Positions 1 to 9,183 are shown, counted from the first letter of the stretch. The stretch: 64,000 nt of DNA from Streptomyces lincolnensis (GCF_001685355.1 NZ_CP016438.1:5146001-5210000), one strand, 5' to 3'. Notes: generated from the sequence alone by a model not told the origin. Program-made: numbers and translations.

Positions 1-998
1 CCGTCGCGCTGAAGCCGGCCACCATGGCGCAGGCCCTCACGCGCGCGATGCGCGATGCGATGGCCGCCGACCCGAACGTCCACGTCATGGGCGAGGACGT
101 CGGCACCCTCGGCGGGGTCTTCCGGGTCACCGACGGCCTCGCCAAGGAGTTCGGCGAGGACCGCTGCACGGACACCCCGCTCGCCGAGGCGGGCATCCTC
201 GGCACGGCCGTCGGCATGGCGATGTACGGCCTCAGGCCGGTCGTGGAGATGCAGTTCGACGCGTTCGCCTACCCCGCCTTCGAGCAGCTGATCTCGCACG
301 TCTCCCGGACGCGCAACCGCACCCGCGGCGCGATGCCCCTGCCGATCACCATCCGGGTCCCCTACGGCGGCGGCATCGGCGGCGTCGAGCACCACAGCGA
401 CTCCTCCGAGGCGTACTACATGGCGACTCCGGGGCTCCATGTCGTCACACCCGCGACCGTCGCCGACGCCTACGGTCTGCTGCGCGCCGCCATCGCCTCC
501 GACGACCCCGTCGTCTTCCTCGAACCCAAGCGGCTGTACTGGTCGAAGGACTCCTGGAACCCGGACGAGCCGCAGAGCGTTGAACCCATCGGCCGCGCGG
601 TGGTGCGGCGCTCGGGCCGGAGCGCCACGCTCATCACGTACGGACCGTCCGTGCCCGTCTGCCTCGAAGCCGCCGAGGCGGCCCGGGAGGAGGGCTGGGA
701 CCTCGAAGTCGTCGACCTGCGTTCCCTGGTGCCGTTCGACGACGAGACGGTCGCCGCCTCGGTACGGCGGACCGGGCGTGCGGTCGTCGTACACGAGTCG
801 GGCGGGTTCGGCGGACCGGGCGGGGAGATCGCGGCCCGGGTCACGGAGCGCTGCTTCCACCACCTGGAGGCGCCGGTGCTGCGCGTGGCCGGGTTCGACA
901 TCCCCTACCCGCCGCCGATGCTGGAGCGTCACCACCTGCCCGGCGTGGACCGGATCCTGGACGCCGTGGGGCGTCTTCAGTGGGAGGCGGAGAACTGA
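1..998 (+). CDS. bkdB: 2-oxoacid dehydrogenase E1 beta subunit (partial at 5' end)
   Basis: Beta subunit of the thiamine-diphosphate decarboxylase (E1) of a branched-chain 2-oxoacid dehydrogenase complex, which with E1 alpha oxidatively decarboxylates the keto acids from Val, Leu and Ile. The protein has the family blocks GEDVG, the LAEAGI block, PYGGGIGGVEHHS and the C-terminal PPP region. The frame is open through the window edge (codons from base 3). Alignment with the second copy at 18166 suggests the true start lies just outside the window, with the ATG at 24 internal. Its stop overlaps the next ATG (ATGA at 997-1000), so it is translationally coupled to E2. E1 alpha should lie immediately upstream, outside the window. 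Confidence 0.93.
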   Translation, partial: VALKPATMAQALTRAMRDAMAADPNVHVMGEDVGTLGGVFRVTDGLAKEFGEDRCTDTPLAEAGILGTAVGMAMYGLRPVVEMQFDAFAYPAFEQLISHVSRTRNRTRGAMPLPITIRVPYGGGIGGVEHHSDSSEAYYMATPGLHVVTPATVADAYGLLRAAIASDDPVVFLEPKRLYWSKDSWNPDEPQSVEPIGRAVVRRSGRSATLITYGPSVPVCLEAAEAAREEGWDLEVVDLRSLVPFDDETVAASVRRTGRAVVVHESGGFGGPGGEIAARVTERCFHHLEAPVLRVAGFDIPYPPPMLERHHLPGVDRILDAVGRLQWEAEN

Positions 999-2317
999 TG
1001 GCCCAGGTGCTGGAGTTCAGGCTGCCGGATCTCGGCGAGGGCCTGACCGAGGCGGAGATCGTCCGCTGGCTGGTGGAGGTCGGTGACGTCGTCACCGTCG
1101 ACCAGCCGGTCGTCGAGGTCGAGACGGCCAAGGCGATGGTCGAGGTCCCCTGCCCCTACGGCGGCGTGGTCACCGCCCGCTACGGCGAGGAGGGCACGGA
1201 ACTCCCCGTGGGGGCGCCGCTGATCACCGTCGCGGTGGGAGCGCCGGCCACCGGCGGGGACACCGAGAGCCGCGAGACCAAGGGCTCGGGCAACGTCCTT
1301 GTCGGATACGGCACTTCGGAGGCACCGGCGCGCAGGAGGCGGGTGCGGCCGGGGCAGCGGGTGCCCGCGGAGGCGAACGGGGCGGCCGGCACCGTGGCCA
1401 CGGCTTCCACGGCTTCCGCGGCTCCCGAGGTGGCCGACGGCCCCGTTCCCGTGATCTCCCCGCTGGTGCGCAGGCTCGCCCGGGAGAACGGTCTCGACCT
1501 GCGGGAACTCACCGGCTCCGGGCCCGACGGACTGATCCTGCGGGCGGACGTCGAGTACGCGCTGCGGGCCGCCGCCACACAGGTCCGGGCCGCCGCGCCC
1601 GCCGAGCCGACGGCACCGCCTGCCTCCGCAGGCACCCGGATCCCCCTCAAGGGAGTCCGCGGGGCTGTCGCCGACAAGCTCTCCCGCAGCCGGCGCGAGA
1701 TCCCGGAGGCCACCTGCTGGGTGGACGCCGACGCGACGGAGCTCATGCGGGCGCGCACCGCGATGAACGCCGCCGGCGGGCCGAAGATCTCCCTGATCGC
1801 CCTCCTGGCCCGGATCTGCACCGCGGCCCTGGCCCGCTTCCCCGAGCTCAACTCCACGGTGGACACGGAGGCCAGGGAGATCGTCCGGCTCGACCGGGTG
1901 CACCTCGGCTTCGCCGCGCAGACCGAACGGGGCCTGGTCGTACCGGTCGTGAAGGACGCCCACGCGCGCGACGCCCAGTCGCTGAGCGCGGAGTTCGCCC
2001 GGCTCACCGAGGCGGCCCGCACGGGCACCCTCACACCCGTGGAACTCACCGGCGGGACCTTCACGTTGAACAACTACGGCGTGTTCGGCGTCGACGGCTC
2101 CACACCGATCATCAACCACCCCGAGGCGGCCATGCTCGGCGTCGGCCGCATCGTCCCCAAGCCGTGGGTGCACGAGGGCGAGCTGGCCGTACGGCAGGTC
2201 GTCCAGCTCTCGCTCACCTTCGACCACCGGGTGTGCGACGGCGGCACGGCGGGCGGCTTCCTGCGGTACGTGGCGGACTGCGTGGAACAGCCGGCGGTGC
2301 TGCTGCGCACTCTGTGA
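998..2317 (+). CDS. bkdC: 2-oxoacid dehydrogenase E2 (dihydrolipoyl acyltransferase)
   Basis: E2 core of the branched-chain 2-oxoacid dehydrogenase complex, 439 aa, transferring the acyl group from E1 to CoA. An N-terminal lipoyl domain carries the lipoyl-lysine motif ETAKA (Lys45). An Ala/Pro linker and an E3-binding domain follow (about residues 152-186), then the acyltransferase domain ending with HRVCDG (catalytic His410 and Asp414). The ATG at 998 was chosen over the in-frame GTG at 980 because GGAGG at 983-987 is correctly spaced for it. One lipoyl domain only, like the second copy at 19173. Shorter than that copy (477 aa), mostly in the linkers. Confidence 0.95.
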   Translation: MAQVLEFRLPDLGEGLTEAEIVRWLVEVGDVVTVDQPVVEVETAKAMVEVPCPYGGVVTARYGEEGTELPVGAPLITVAVGAPATGGDTESRETKGSGNVLVGYGTSEAPARRRRVRPGQRVPAEANGAAGTVATASTASAAPEVADGPVPVISPLVRRLARENGLDLRELTGSGPDGLILRADVEYALRAAATQVRAAAPAEPTAPPASAGTRIPLKGVRGAVADKLSRSRREIPEATCWVDADATELMRARTAMNAAGGPKISLIALLARICTAALARFPELNSTVDTEAREIVRLDRVHLGFAAQTERGLVVPVVKDAHARDAQSLSAEFARLTEAARTGTLTPVELTGGTFTLNNYGVFGVDGSTPIINHPEAAMLGVGRIVPKPWVHEGELAVRQVVQLSLTFDHRVCDGGTAGGFLRYVADCVEQPAVLLRTL

Positions 2318-2400
2318 TCGCGGCGCCGCCCACACGTTGATCGCGGCGCCGCCCCCACGTTCCCTGTGATCCCACACGTTCCCTGTGATCGCGGCGGCAC
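2315..2400. repeat. Short imperfect direct repeats beginning at the bkdC stop codon
   Basis: Two 24-bp copies of a unit that begins TGATCGCGGCG and ends CACGTT (2315-2338 and 2338-2361) are followed by partial units built from CCACACGTT and CCCTGTGATC. The TGA of the first unit is the bkdC stop codon. The block fills the 96-bp gap before the next gene. No gene or obvious terminator stem is seen in it. Confidence 0.7.
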
Positions 2401-2413
2401 GCATACTCGGGGG

Positions 2414-3337
2414 ATGACCGCATACGACGCCGTCGTCCTCGCCGGGGGTGCCGCCCGCCGGCTCGGCGGCGCGGACAAACCCGGGGTGCGCGTGGGCGGA
2501 CGGGCGCTGCTGGACCGGGTGCTGGCCGCCTGCGCCGACGCCCGCACCACCGTCGTGGTCGCCGACCCCCGGCCCACCGCGCACCCGGTGACCTGGGCAC
2601 GCGAGGACCCGCCGGGCGGCGGACCGGTGGCCGCCCTCGACGCGGGCCTCGGACACACCACGGCGGACGACCTCGTCGTTCTCTCGGCCGACCTGCCGTT
2701 CCTGACCGGGGCGACGGTGCAGCTGCTGCTGGCCACACTGCGCACGAGCGGCGCGGACGGCGTGCTCCTCACCGACGCCGAGGGCCGCGATCAGCCGCTG
2801 GTCGCCGCCTACCGCGCGCCCGCGCTGCGCCGCGCCCTGGCCGCACTCGCCGCGGAGCACGACGGGCCGGGGCGGCCGGGGCGCCTCGCCGGTCTCCCTC
2901 TGCGCCGCCTCACCGCCGGGCTCGTTCTGACCCGGGTGTCCGACCCCGTCGCGTCCTTCGACTGCGACACCTGGGACGACATCGCCACCGCCAGGTCACG
3001 GATCAGGGAGCATGGGCACGTGTTGGATGAATGGATTTCCGCAGTCAAGGACGAACTGGGCATCGACCTCGACGTCGACACCAAGGCGCTGCTCGACCTG
3101 GCCCGCGACGCCGCCCACGGCGTGGCCAGGCCCGCGGCACCGCTGACCACCTTCCTCGTCGGCTACGCGGCCGCCCGCGCCGGGGGAGGCCCGGAGGCGG
3201 TGGCCGAGGCCTCCCGCAAGGCCGTCGCCCTCGCCCTGCGCTGGGCGGACGAGAAGGCGGACGGCAAGGACGAGAAGGCGGACGGCAGGCCCGACGGCGA
3301 CACCGCCGAGCCCCACGCCGCCCCGGACGCCGGATGA
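2414..3337 (+). CDS. MobA-like nucleotidyltransferase fused to DUF6457
   Basis: 307 aa. Residues 1 to about 195 form a GT-A-fold NTP transferase with the MobA signature LAGGAARRLGGADKP (nucleotide and Mg binding), so GTP:Mo-cofactor guanylyl- or cytidylyl-transfer is the likely role. From about residue 203 a second domain begins LDEWISAVKDELGIDLDVD and matches the small DUF6457 protein of actinobacteria, followed by a charged Lys/Asp tail. The adjacent moeA, overlapped at ATGA (3334-3337), supports a molybdenum-cofactor role. Start: ATG 2414; an in-frame upstream ATG (2366) lies in the repeat block and is unlikely. The exact nucleotide used and the role of DUF6457 are not evident. Confidence 0.85.
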   Translation: MTAYDAVVLAGGAARRLGGADKPGVRVGGRALLDRVLAACADARTTVVVADPRPTAHPVTWAREDPPGGGPVAALDAGLGHTTADDLVVLSADLPFLTGATVQLLLATLRTSGADGVLLTDAEGRDQPLVAAYRAPALRRALAALAAEHDGPGRPGRLAGLPLRRLTAGLVLTRVSDPVASFDCDTWDDIATARSRIREHGHVLDEWISAVKDELGIDLDVDTKALLDLARDAAHGVARPAAPLTTFLVGYAAARAGGGPEAVAEASRKAVALALRWADEKADGKDEKADGRPDGDTAEPHAAPDAG

Positions 3338-4710
3338 CCGCCCGCGCGACCCGGACCGGAGAGGACGCCGAGAACGCCGAGAACGCCGAGGACTTCGACG
3401 TCGAGGAGGTGCTCGCCCTGGTGAACGAGGACGACGTCCGCTCCCCCGGCGACCACCACACGCCCGCGCCCGCCCCGCAGGGCGGCTCGCCCAAGCCGGA
3501 TCACCGCCACAAGGCCACTCCCTGGCCCGAGGCCCGCGCGACCGCCGCCCGGGCCGCCCGTTCGGGCGCGCGCCGCTCCCCCGTCTCCGTGCGGCTCGAC
3601 GACGCCCTCGGCCTCACCCTGGCCGCCCCCCTCCCCGCCCTCACCGACCTGCCCTCCTTCGACACCTCCGCGATGGACGGCTGGGCCGTCGCCGGACCCG
3701 GCCCCTGGGACGTACGGGAGGAAGGCGTTCTCGCCGGGCACGCCGAGCCCGACCCCCTCGGTGACGGCGAGGCCGTCCGGATCGCCACCGGTGCCCGCGT
3801 CCCGCAGGACACCACCGCCGTACTGCGCAGCGAGCACGGCCGCTCCGACGACAAGGGCCGTCTGCACGCGACCCGGGAGGTCGTCACCGGGCAGGACATC
3901 CGCCCGCGCGGACAGGAGTGCCGTAGCGGCGACCATCTCCTGCCGGCCGGTACGTTCGTGACCCCGGCCGTGCTCGGTCTCGCCGCGGCGGCCGGATACG
4001 ACACCCTCACCGCCGTACCGCGCCCCCGGGTCGAAGTCCTGGTGCTGGGCGATGAGTTGCTCACCGAGGGCACCCCGCACGACGGTCTGATCCGGGACGC
4101 GCTCGGCCCGATGCTGCCGCCCTGGCTGCGTGCGCTGGGCGCCGAGGTCATCGCCGTACGACGACTCGGTGACGACGCGGACGCGCTGCGCAAGGCGATC
4201 ACCGGTTCCGGGGCGGACCTGATCGTCACCACCGGCGGCACCGCCGCGGGTCCCGTCGACCACGTCCACCCGACGTTGCGCCGCATCGGCGCCGAACTCC
4301 TCGTCGACGGCGTCAAGGTGCGCCCCGGCCACCCCATGCTGCTGGCCCGCATCAAGGAGAACCAGCATCTCGTCGGGCTGCCCGGCAATCCGCTCGCGGC
4401 CGTCTCGGGGCTGCTCACGCTCGCCGAGCCGCTGCTGCGGACGCTGGCGGCCCACCCCACGCCGGAGCCGTACACCCTGCCGCTGCGGGGCGAGGCGCAC
4501 GGGCATCCGTACGACACCCGGCTCATCCCCGTCGTGCTGCGCGGCGACGGGGCGGTGCCGTTGCACTACAACGGTCCTGCGATGCTGCGGGGCATCGCGG
4601 CCGCCGATGCCCTGGCCGTCGTGCCACCGGGCGGGGCGGGGGCCGGACAGGAGACGGAGCTTCTCGACCTGCCCTGGGCGAGCGGCGGAATCGGGGTGTG
4701 TTTCACGTGA
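3334..4710 (+). CDS. moeA: Molybdopterin molybdotransferase MoeA
   Basis: 458 aa; inserts molybdate into adenylylated molybdopterin in the cytoplasm. MoeA motifs are present in order: SAMDGWAV near residue 110, ATGARVPQ, GDELLTEGTPHDG, TTGGTAAGPVDH of the MoaB/Mog-like domain, and LPGNPLAAV near the C-terminus. The first 70 residues are an extra acidic and Pro-rich extension not needed for MoeA function. The start ATG overlaps the stop of the MobA-like gene, and the 3' end overlaps the channel gene. The last codons and the stop (4708-4710) lie inside a parS palindrome. Confidence 0.93.
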   Translation: MTARATRTGEDAENAENAEDFDVEEVLALVNEDDVRSPGDHHTPAPAPQGGSPKPDHRHKATPWPEARATAARAARSGARRSPVSVRLDDALGLTLAAPLPALTDLPSFDTSAMDGWAVAGPGPWDVREEGVLAGHAEPDPLGDGEAVRIATGARVPQDTTAVLRSEHGRSDDKGRLHATREVVTGQDIRPRGQECRSGDHLLPAGTFVTPAVLGLAAAAGYDTLTAVPRPRVEVLVLGDELLTEGTPHDGLIRDALGPMLPPWLRALGAEVIAVRRLGDDADALRKAITGSGADLIVTTGGTAAGPVDHVHPTLRRIGAELLVDGVKVRPGHPMLLARIKENQHLVGLPGNPLAAVSGLLTLAEPLLRTLAAHPTPEPYTLPLRGEAHGHPYDTRLIPVVLRGDGAVPLHYNGPAMLRGIAAADALAVVPPGGAGAGQETELLDLPWASGGIGVCFT

Positions 4711-5804
4711 AACTTCCGGGCCATGACGCGATCGCCCGCCAGGCGGACGAGCATCTCGTGACCCATCGGGTGAAACTCCCGAGGAAGGTGGTGGAGCACC
4801 CCTTCCGTCAGGTGGCCAGACGCGTCCTCATGGCGTTGCTGGTCCTCGTGACGACCGCGATGCTCGTCTACGTCGACCGCGATGGGTACAACGACAACTC
4901 CGACGGTTCCGTAGACTTCCTGGACGCCTGGTACTACGCGACCGTCACCCTCTCCACCACCGGGTACGGCGACATCACCCCGGTCAGCGATGCCGCCCGG
5001 TTCACCAACATCTTCGTCATCACACCCCTGCGGGTGCTGTTCCTGATCATTCTGGTCGGCACCACGCTCGAGGTCCTCACGGAACGCACCCGGGAGGAGT
5101 GGCGGCTCAACCGCTGGAGGTCCACCTTGCGCGACCACACAGTCGTCGTCGGCTTCGGCACCAAGGGGCGGTCGGCGATCCAGACCGTCTGTGCGACGGG
5201 ACTGAAGAAGGAGCAGGTCGTCGTGGTCGACCCCAGTTCGAAGGCGATCGACGCGGCGACAGCCGAGGGGTACGCGGGGATCGTGGGCGACGCGACCCGT
5301 AGCGAGGTGTTGAAGCAGGCCGAGGTGCACAAGGCGCGGAAGATCATCATCGCGACGCAGCGCGACGACACGGCCGTCCTCGTGACCCTGACCGCCCGGC
5401 AGCTCAACAAGGCGGCCAAGATCGTGGCCGCCGTGCGTGAGGAGGAGAACGCGCCGCTGCTGAAGCAGTCCGGCGCCGACGCCGTCATCACCAGTGCCAG
5501 CGCGGCCGGCCGGCTGCTGGGCCTGTCGGTGCTCAGCCCCGCGGCCGGCATGGTGATGGAGGACCTCATCCAGCAGGGCAGTGGCCTCGACATCGTCGAA
5601 CGGCCGGTCATAAAGGCCGAGGTGGGCAGGAACCCGCGGGAGACGGACGACCTCGTGGTGAGTGTCGTACGCGGCCACCGGGTGCTCGGCTACGACGATC
5701 CGGCCGTCGGCACCCTGGAGCTGACGGACCGGCTGATCACGATCGTGCGGGCGACGCCAGGCTCGCAGATCGCGCCCGACGTCCGCCCGCTGCCCCGCGG
5801 CTGA
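4698..5804 (+). CDS. Two-TM potassium channel with RCK (TrkA-N/TrkA-C) domains
   Basis: 368 aa inner-membrane potassium channel subunit. TM1 is at about residues 41-59, the pore helix and selectivity filter TTGYGD at 87-92, and TM2 at about 103-124. A cytoplasmic RCK domain begins with the Rossmann motif GFGTKG (152-157), and a TrkA-C-like domain ends the protein. It belongs to the MthK/Kch class, in which ligand or NAD binding to RCK gates the pore. The GTG at 4698 gives MFHVKL; a GTG at 4707 is possible. Both are inside or next to the parS site, which also overlaps the moeA end. No link to molybdenum metabolism is apparent. Confidence 0.9.
   Translation: MFHVKLPGHDAIARQADEHLVTHRVKLPRKVVEHPFRQVARRVLMALLVLVTTAMLVYVDRDGYNDNSDGSVDFLDAWYYATVTLSTTGYGDITPVSDAARFTNIFVITPLRVLFLIILVGTTLEVLTERTREEWRLNRWRSTLRDHTVVVGFGTKGRSAIQTVCATGLKKEQVVVVDPSSKAIDAATAEGYAGIVGDATRSEVLKQAEVHKARKIIIATQRDDTAVLVTLTARQLNKAAKIVAAVREEENAPLLKQSGADAVITSASAAGRLLGLSVLSPAAGMVMEDLIQQGSGLDIVERPVIKAEVGRNPRETDDLVVSVVRGHRVLGYDDPAVGTLELTDRLITIVRATPGSQIAPDVRPLPRG
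4700..4713. other. parS centromere site (ParB-binding palindrome)
   Basis: The 14-bp palindrome GTTTCACGTGAAAC is a perfect match to the Streptomyces parS core and 15/16 to the general bacterial sequence TGTTTCACGTGAAACA. Streptomyces chromosomes carry about twenty such sites clustered around oriC, where ParB assembles for segregation. This copy spans the moeA stop codon and the start of the channel gene. ParB binding here is inferred from the sequence. Confidence 0.9.
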
Positions 5805-5822
5805 CCGGCCGCCAGCGGCCGG
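5805..5822. terminator. Hairpin between convergent genes
   Basis: CCGGCCG and CGGCCGG pair over a 4-nt loop directly after the channel stop codon, facing the end of the convergent ABC permease gene. There is no T-run, as is common for Streptomyces terminators. It could serve both strands. Confidence 0.55.
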
Positions 5823-5841
5823 CCGGCTGTCGTACGGCCGA

Positions 5842-6690
5842 TCACTTGCGGTTGTAGAGCCGCATGGTGATCGGCCCGAAGACGGCGAGGAACAGTCCTG
5901 CCCATCCCAGGGACCAGGCGATCTCGTCGGCCGGCCAGTCGCCCGCCATCAACTCGCGGACGGCCGAGGACAGATGGGTGATCGGGCTGTTGTTGACGAA
6001 GGCCTGGAGCCAGCCCGGCATGGTCTTCGGGTCGACGAAGATGTTCGACAGGAAGGTCAGCGGGAACATCACCATCATGCTGACGCCCATCACCGACTTC
6101 TCGGTGCGCAGCATCAGACCGAACATCGTCCAGATCCACGAGAACGCGAACGAGAACACGACCAGCAGGACGACCCCGGCGAGCACGCCGACGATCCCGC
6201 CGTCCGGGCGGTAGCCCAGGATCAGGCCGACGGTGAGCATCACGACGGAGGCGATCGTGTAGCGCAGGGCGTCGCCGAGCAGATAGCCGACCATCGTCGA
6301 GGGCCGCCAGATCGGCAGCGACCGGAAGCGGTCGAAGACGCCCTTCTCGATGTCGGTGTTCACCGAGACACCGGTGTACATCGTGATCATCACGACCGAC
6401 ATCACCATGATGCCCGGCAGCAGGAACTGGATGTACTCCTTCGGGGAGCCGGCCAGGGCGCCCCCGAACAGGTACGTGTACATCAGCACCATCATGATCG
6501 GGAACGCCGTGACGTCGAAGAGCTGCTCCGGCACGTGTTTGATCTTGAGAATGGCCCGCCAGCCGAAGGTCAGCGAGGCCGACAGCGCGCTGGGGCGCGG
6601 CGGCCGCTCCCCGGAGACGAGCAGCGCGGCCAGCGACTCGGCGCTGACGGGGGCGAGGTCCTTGCTCTCGGTCTGTGTCGCGGTGCTCAT
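5842..6690 (-). CDS. ABC-2 type transporter permease (DrrB-like)
   Basis: 282 aa membrane component of an ABC exporter. It shows the ABC-2/DrrB layout: a roughly 50-residue cytoplasmic N-terminus, then about six hydrophobic segments (for example [15 protein letters not shown] and [14 protein letters not shown]). The motif [15 protein letters not shown] between segments is the conserved cytoplasmic loop of this family. Its ATG overlaps the stop of the ATPase gene by 4 bp, so the two form a coupled pair. Drug or lipid export is the family role; the substrate is unknown. Confidence 0.9.
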   Translation of the reverse strand: MSTATQTESKDLAPVSAESLAALLVSGERPPRPSALSASLTFGWRAILKIKHVPEQLFDVTAFPIMMVLMYTYLFGGALAGSPKEYIQFLLPGIMVMSVVMITMYTGVSVNTDIEKGVFDRFRSLPIWRPSTMVGYLLGDALRYTIASVVMLTVGLILGYRPDGGIVGVLAGVVLLVVFSFAFSWIWTMFGLMLRTEKSVMGVSMMVMFPLTFLSNIFVDPKTMPGWLQAFVNNSPITHLSSAVRELMAGDWPADEIAWSLGWAGLFLAVFGPITMRLYNRK

Positions 6691-7700
6691 GCCGCCACCT
6701 CGTCCTTCGTGTTCTTGCTGCCGTCTTGGGTGTCGTGTCCGGTGAGGGCGAGGAACACCTCGTCCAGGCTGGGCTGGCCGAGCGAGAAGTTGTCCACGAC
6801 CACTCCGGAGCGGGCCAGTTCGGCGAGCGCGCGGGCCGCCTGCTCGGCCGCCCCCTGCCCGTTCGCCGCCCCGGCTCCGACGCGGGCCGTCAGGGCCACC
6901 GGATCGGGCTCCAGCTGGACGTCGGCGTCCAGGGTCAGCCGTAGCACCTGCTCGGCCTGCGGCCGTTGGGCCGGATCGCGCAGGCGCAGATGGACGGAGC
7001 CGGCGCCGACGGAGGCCTTCAGTTCGCCCTTGGTGCCCTCCGCGATCACCTTGCCCTGGTCGATGACGGCGATCCGGGAGGCGAGCTGGTCGGCCTCGTC
7101 CAGGTACTGCGTGGTCAGCAGCACGGTGGTGCCCTGGGCGACGACCGCGCGCACGATGTCCCAGACCTGGTTGCGGCTGCGCGGGTCCAGGCCGGTCGTC
7201 GGCTCGTCGAGGAAGAGCAGATCGGGCGTGTTCAGGATGGAGGCGGCGATGTCGATACGGCGCCGCATGCCGCCCGAGTAGTGCTTGACCTGCTTGCCGG
7301 CCGCGTCCGTGAGGCCGAAGGCCTCCAGCAGCTGACCGGCGCGCTGTCGCGCGGCATGCTTGTGGTGACCGAGGAGGCGACCCAGCAGGATCAGGTTCTC
7401 GGTGCCGGTGAGGTCCTCGTCGACGGAGGCGTACTGGCCGGTGAGGCTGACCCGGCTGCGGACCTCGTCGGCCTCCCGGACGACGTCGTGGCCGAAGACG
7501 TGGGCCTGGCCGCCGTCGGGCCGGAGCAGGGTGGCGAGCATCTTGACCGTGGTGGTCTTCCCGGCGCCGTTCGGACCGAGAACGCCGTAGACGGTGCCGG
7601 CCGGCACCGCGAGGTCGACTCCGTCGACGGCACGTGTCTCGCCGAACGTCTTCACCAGCCCTGCGGTCTCGATGGCCAGGCCGGACGTGTGCTGGCTCAT
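6687..7700 (-). CDS. ABC transporter ATP-binding protein (DrrA-like)
   Basis: 337 aa ATPase partner of the downstream permease. Walker A is [10 protein letters not shown] (about 40-49), the ABC signature YSGGMRRR and Walker [11 protein letters not shown], followed by the roughly 100-residue C-terminal extension typical of DrrA-type drug-export ATPases. First gene of a two-gene operon; RBS GGACTCC is poor but ATG 7700 is the only start placing the Walker A correctly. No regulator gene is adjacent, so induction cannot be inferred. Confidence 0.92.
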   Translation of the reverse strand: MSQHTSGLAIETAGLVKTFGETRAVDGVDLAVPAGTVYGVLGPNGAGKTTTVKMLATLLRPDGGQAHVFGHDVVREADEVRSRVSLTGQYASVDEDLTGTENLILLGRLLGHHKHAARQRAGQLLEAFGLTDAAGKQVKHYSGGMRRRIDIAASILNTPDLLFLDEPTTGLDPRSRNQVWDIVRAVVAQGTTVLLTTQYLDEADQLASRIAVIDQGKVIAEGTKGELKASVGAGSVHLRLRDPAQRPQAEQVLRLTLDADVQLEPDPVALTARVGAGAANGQGAAEQAARALAELARSGVVVDNFSLGQPSLDEVFLALTGHDTQDGSKNTKDEVAA

Positions 7701-8154
7701 GGGGAGTCCTTCCGCGTACTTGGGTTACGCATGGGGAGACCTTTACCGTCGCCCAAACTCATCGGTCCCGCACAGGGTTTTTCTGAGGGTCCGGTCCAAG
7801 GGACGAGGGGGATCGGTCGGAGGACCGAGGGGGATCGGTCGGGGGGCGGAGGAGGGGTGGGCCGGGGGTGTGGCTCGGGGGCGCGGGCCGGGGCGGCGGG
7901 GTTGCTCACGAACTTCCCGTGCGTGGTCCCTCGCGGGAGCGGGCGCTACGACGGAAGGGGACGGCACAGGAGGGTTACGGCTTCGGGGAGGACTCGACCG
8001 AGGGTGCGGGCGCCGGCGGAGAGGGAGGGGCTGGACGCGAGTGGTGGCCCGGCGGCGCGGGGGCGAGCGTGGGGAAGGGCAAGGGCCCGGCAATGGGTGG
8101 GCGCTGTGTGGACCGGGGGCCGGTGACGGAGGGGTGGGGAGTAGCGTCCCCTTC
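7701..8154. other. 454-bp intergenic region with G-rich repeats
   Basis: Divergent spacer between the ABC exporter and the oxidoreductase. The left 90 bp are of lower GC and should hold the exporter promoter. From about 7790 to 8150 the + strand is extremely G-rich. A 17-bp direct repeat beginning CGAGGGGGATCGG occurs at 7804-7820 and 7826-7842, with further G-runs suited to quadruplex formation. Frames read through it, but without family resemblance. No RNA gene was recognised. Confidence 0.6.
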
Positions 8155-9135
8155 ATGCATGCGATCACGATTCCCGAACCTGGTGGTCCCGAGGCGCTGG
8201 TGTGGAGCGAGGTCCCGGATCCCGTGCCCGGCGAGGGGGAGGTGCTCGTCGAGGTGGCGGCCGGCGCCGTGAACCGCGCCGACATCCTCCAGCGGCAGGG
8301 CTTCTACAACCCGCCGCCCGGCGCGTCCCCCTACCCCGGCCTGGAGTGTTCCGGGCGGATCGCCGCACTCGGCACCGGAGTCTCCGGCTGGAGCGTCGGC
8401 GACGAGGTGTGCGCGCTGCTCTCGGGCGGCGGCTACGCCGAGAAGGTGGCCGTACCGGCCGGGCAGCTGCTGCCCGTGCCCAAGGGCGTCGCCCTGGAGC
8501 GGGCCGCCGCGCTCCCGGAGGTGGTGTGCACGGTCTGGTCCAACGTCTTCATGATCTCCCACCTCCGCCCCGGCGAGACGCTGCTCGTGCACGGCGGCTC
8601 CAGCGGCATCGGCACGATGGCGATCCAGCTCGGCAAGGCCGTCGGCGCGAAGGTCGCCGTGACGGCGGGTACGCGCGCCAAGCTGGACCGCTGTGCGGAG
8701 CTCGGTGCCGACGTCCTGGTCAACTACCGGGAGCAGGACTTCGTAGAGGAGGTCAGGCAGGCCACCGGCGGGACGGGGGCCGACGTCATCCTCGACAACA
8801 TGGGGGCCAAGTACCTCGACCGCAACGTCCAGGCCCTCGCCGTCAACGGACGGCTCGCGATCATCGGCATGCAGGGCGGCATCAAGGCCGAACTGAACAT
8901 CGCCACCCTCCTGACCAAGCGCGCCGCCATCAGCGCGACCTCCCTGCGGGCCCGCCCCCCGGAGGAGAAGGCCGCCATCGTCGCCGCCGTACGCGAACAC
9001 GTCTGGCCCCTCATCGACGGCGGTCACATCAGCCCGGTCGTCGACCGCGAACTCCCGATGCGCGAGGCCTCCGCCGCACACCAGGTGGTGGAGGAGAGCG
9101 GCCACGTGGGCAAGGTGCTGCTGATCGCGTCGTAG
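8155..9135 (+). CDS. NAD(P)H quinone oxidoreductase (zinc-free MDR, QOR/PIG3 type)
   Basis: 326 aa medium-chain dehydrogenase/reductase of the quinone oxidoreductase/TP53I3 group. The N-terminal GroES-like fold has the QOR motifs AVNRADILQRQGFY and GLECSG. The nucleotide-binding motif VHGGSSGIGTMAIQLGK (about residues 144-160) is a Rossmann AxxGxxG variant. Structural zinc cysteines are absent, as expected for this group. Start ATG 8155 matches family N-termini (MHAITIPEPGG). Monocistronic; facing the convergent gene at 9184. Probable role: reduction of quinones or reactive enals. Confidence 0.92.
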   Translation: MHAITIPEPGGPEALVWSEVPDPVPGEGEVLVEVAAGAVNRADILQRQGFYNPPPGASPYPGLECSGRIAALGTGVSGWSVGDEVCALLSGGGYAEKVAVPAGQLLPVPKGVALERAAALPEVVCTVWSNVFMISHLRPGETLLVHGGSSGIGTMAIQLGKAVGAKVAVTAGTRAKLDRCAELGADVLVNYREQDFVEEVRQATGGTGADVILDNMGAKYLDRNVQALAVNGRLAIIGMQGGIKAELNIATLLTKRAAISATSLRARPPEEKAAIVAAVREHVWPLIDGGHISPVVDRELPMREASAAHQVVEESGHVGKVLLIAS

Positions 9136-9183
9136 AAGGCACGGAAACGGCGGGCCGAGCGCGGCCTGACAGAGCCGTGGGGC

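Noticed and set aside
977..2860. Long open minus-strand frame opposite bkdC and the MobA-like gene
   Set aside because: Runs through the catalytic regions of both genes with shadow composition (Arg/Gly/His/Asp-rich) and no domain signatures.
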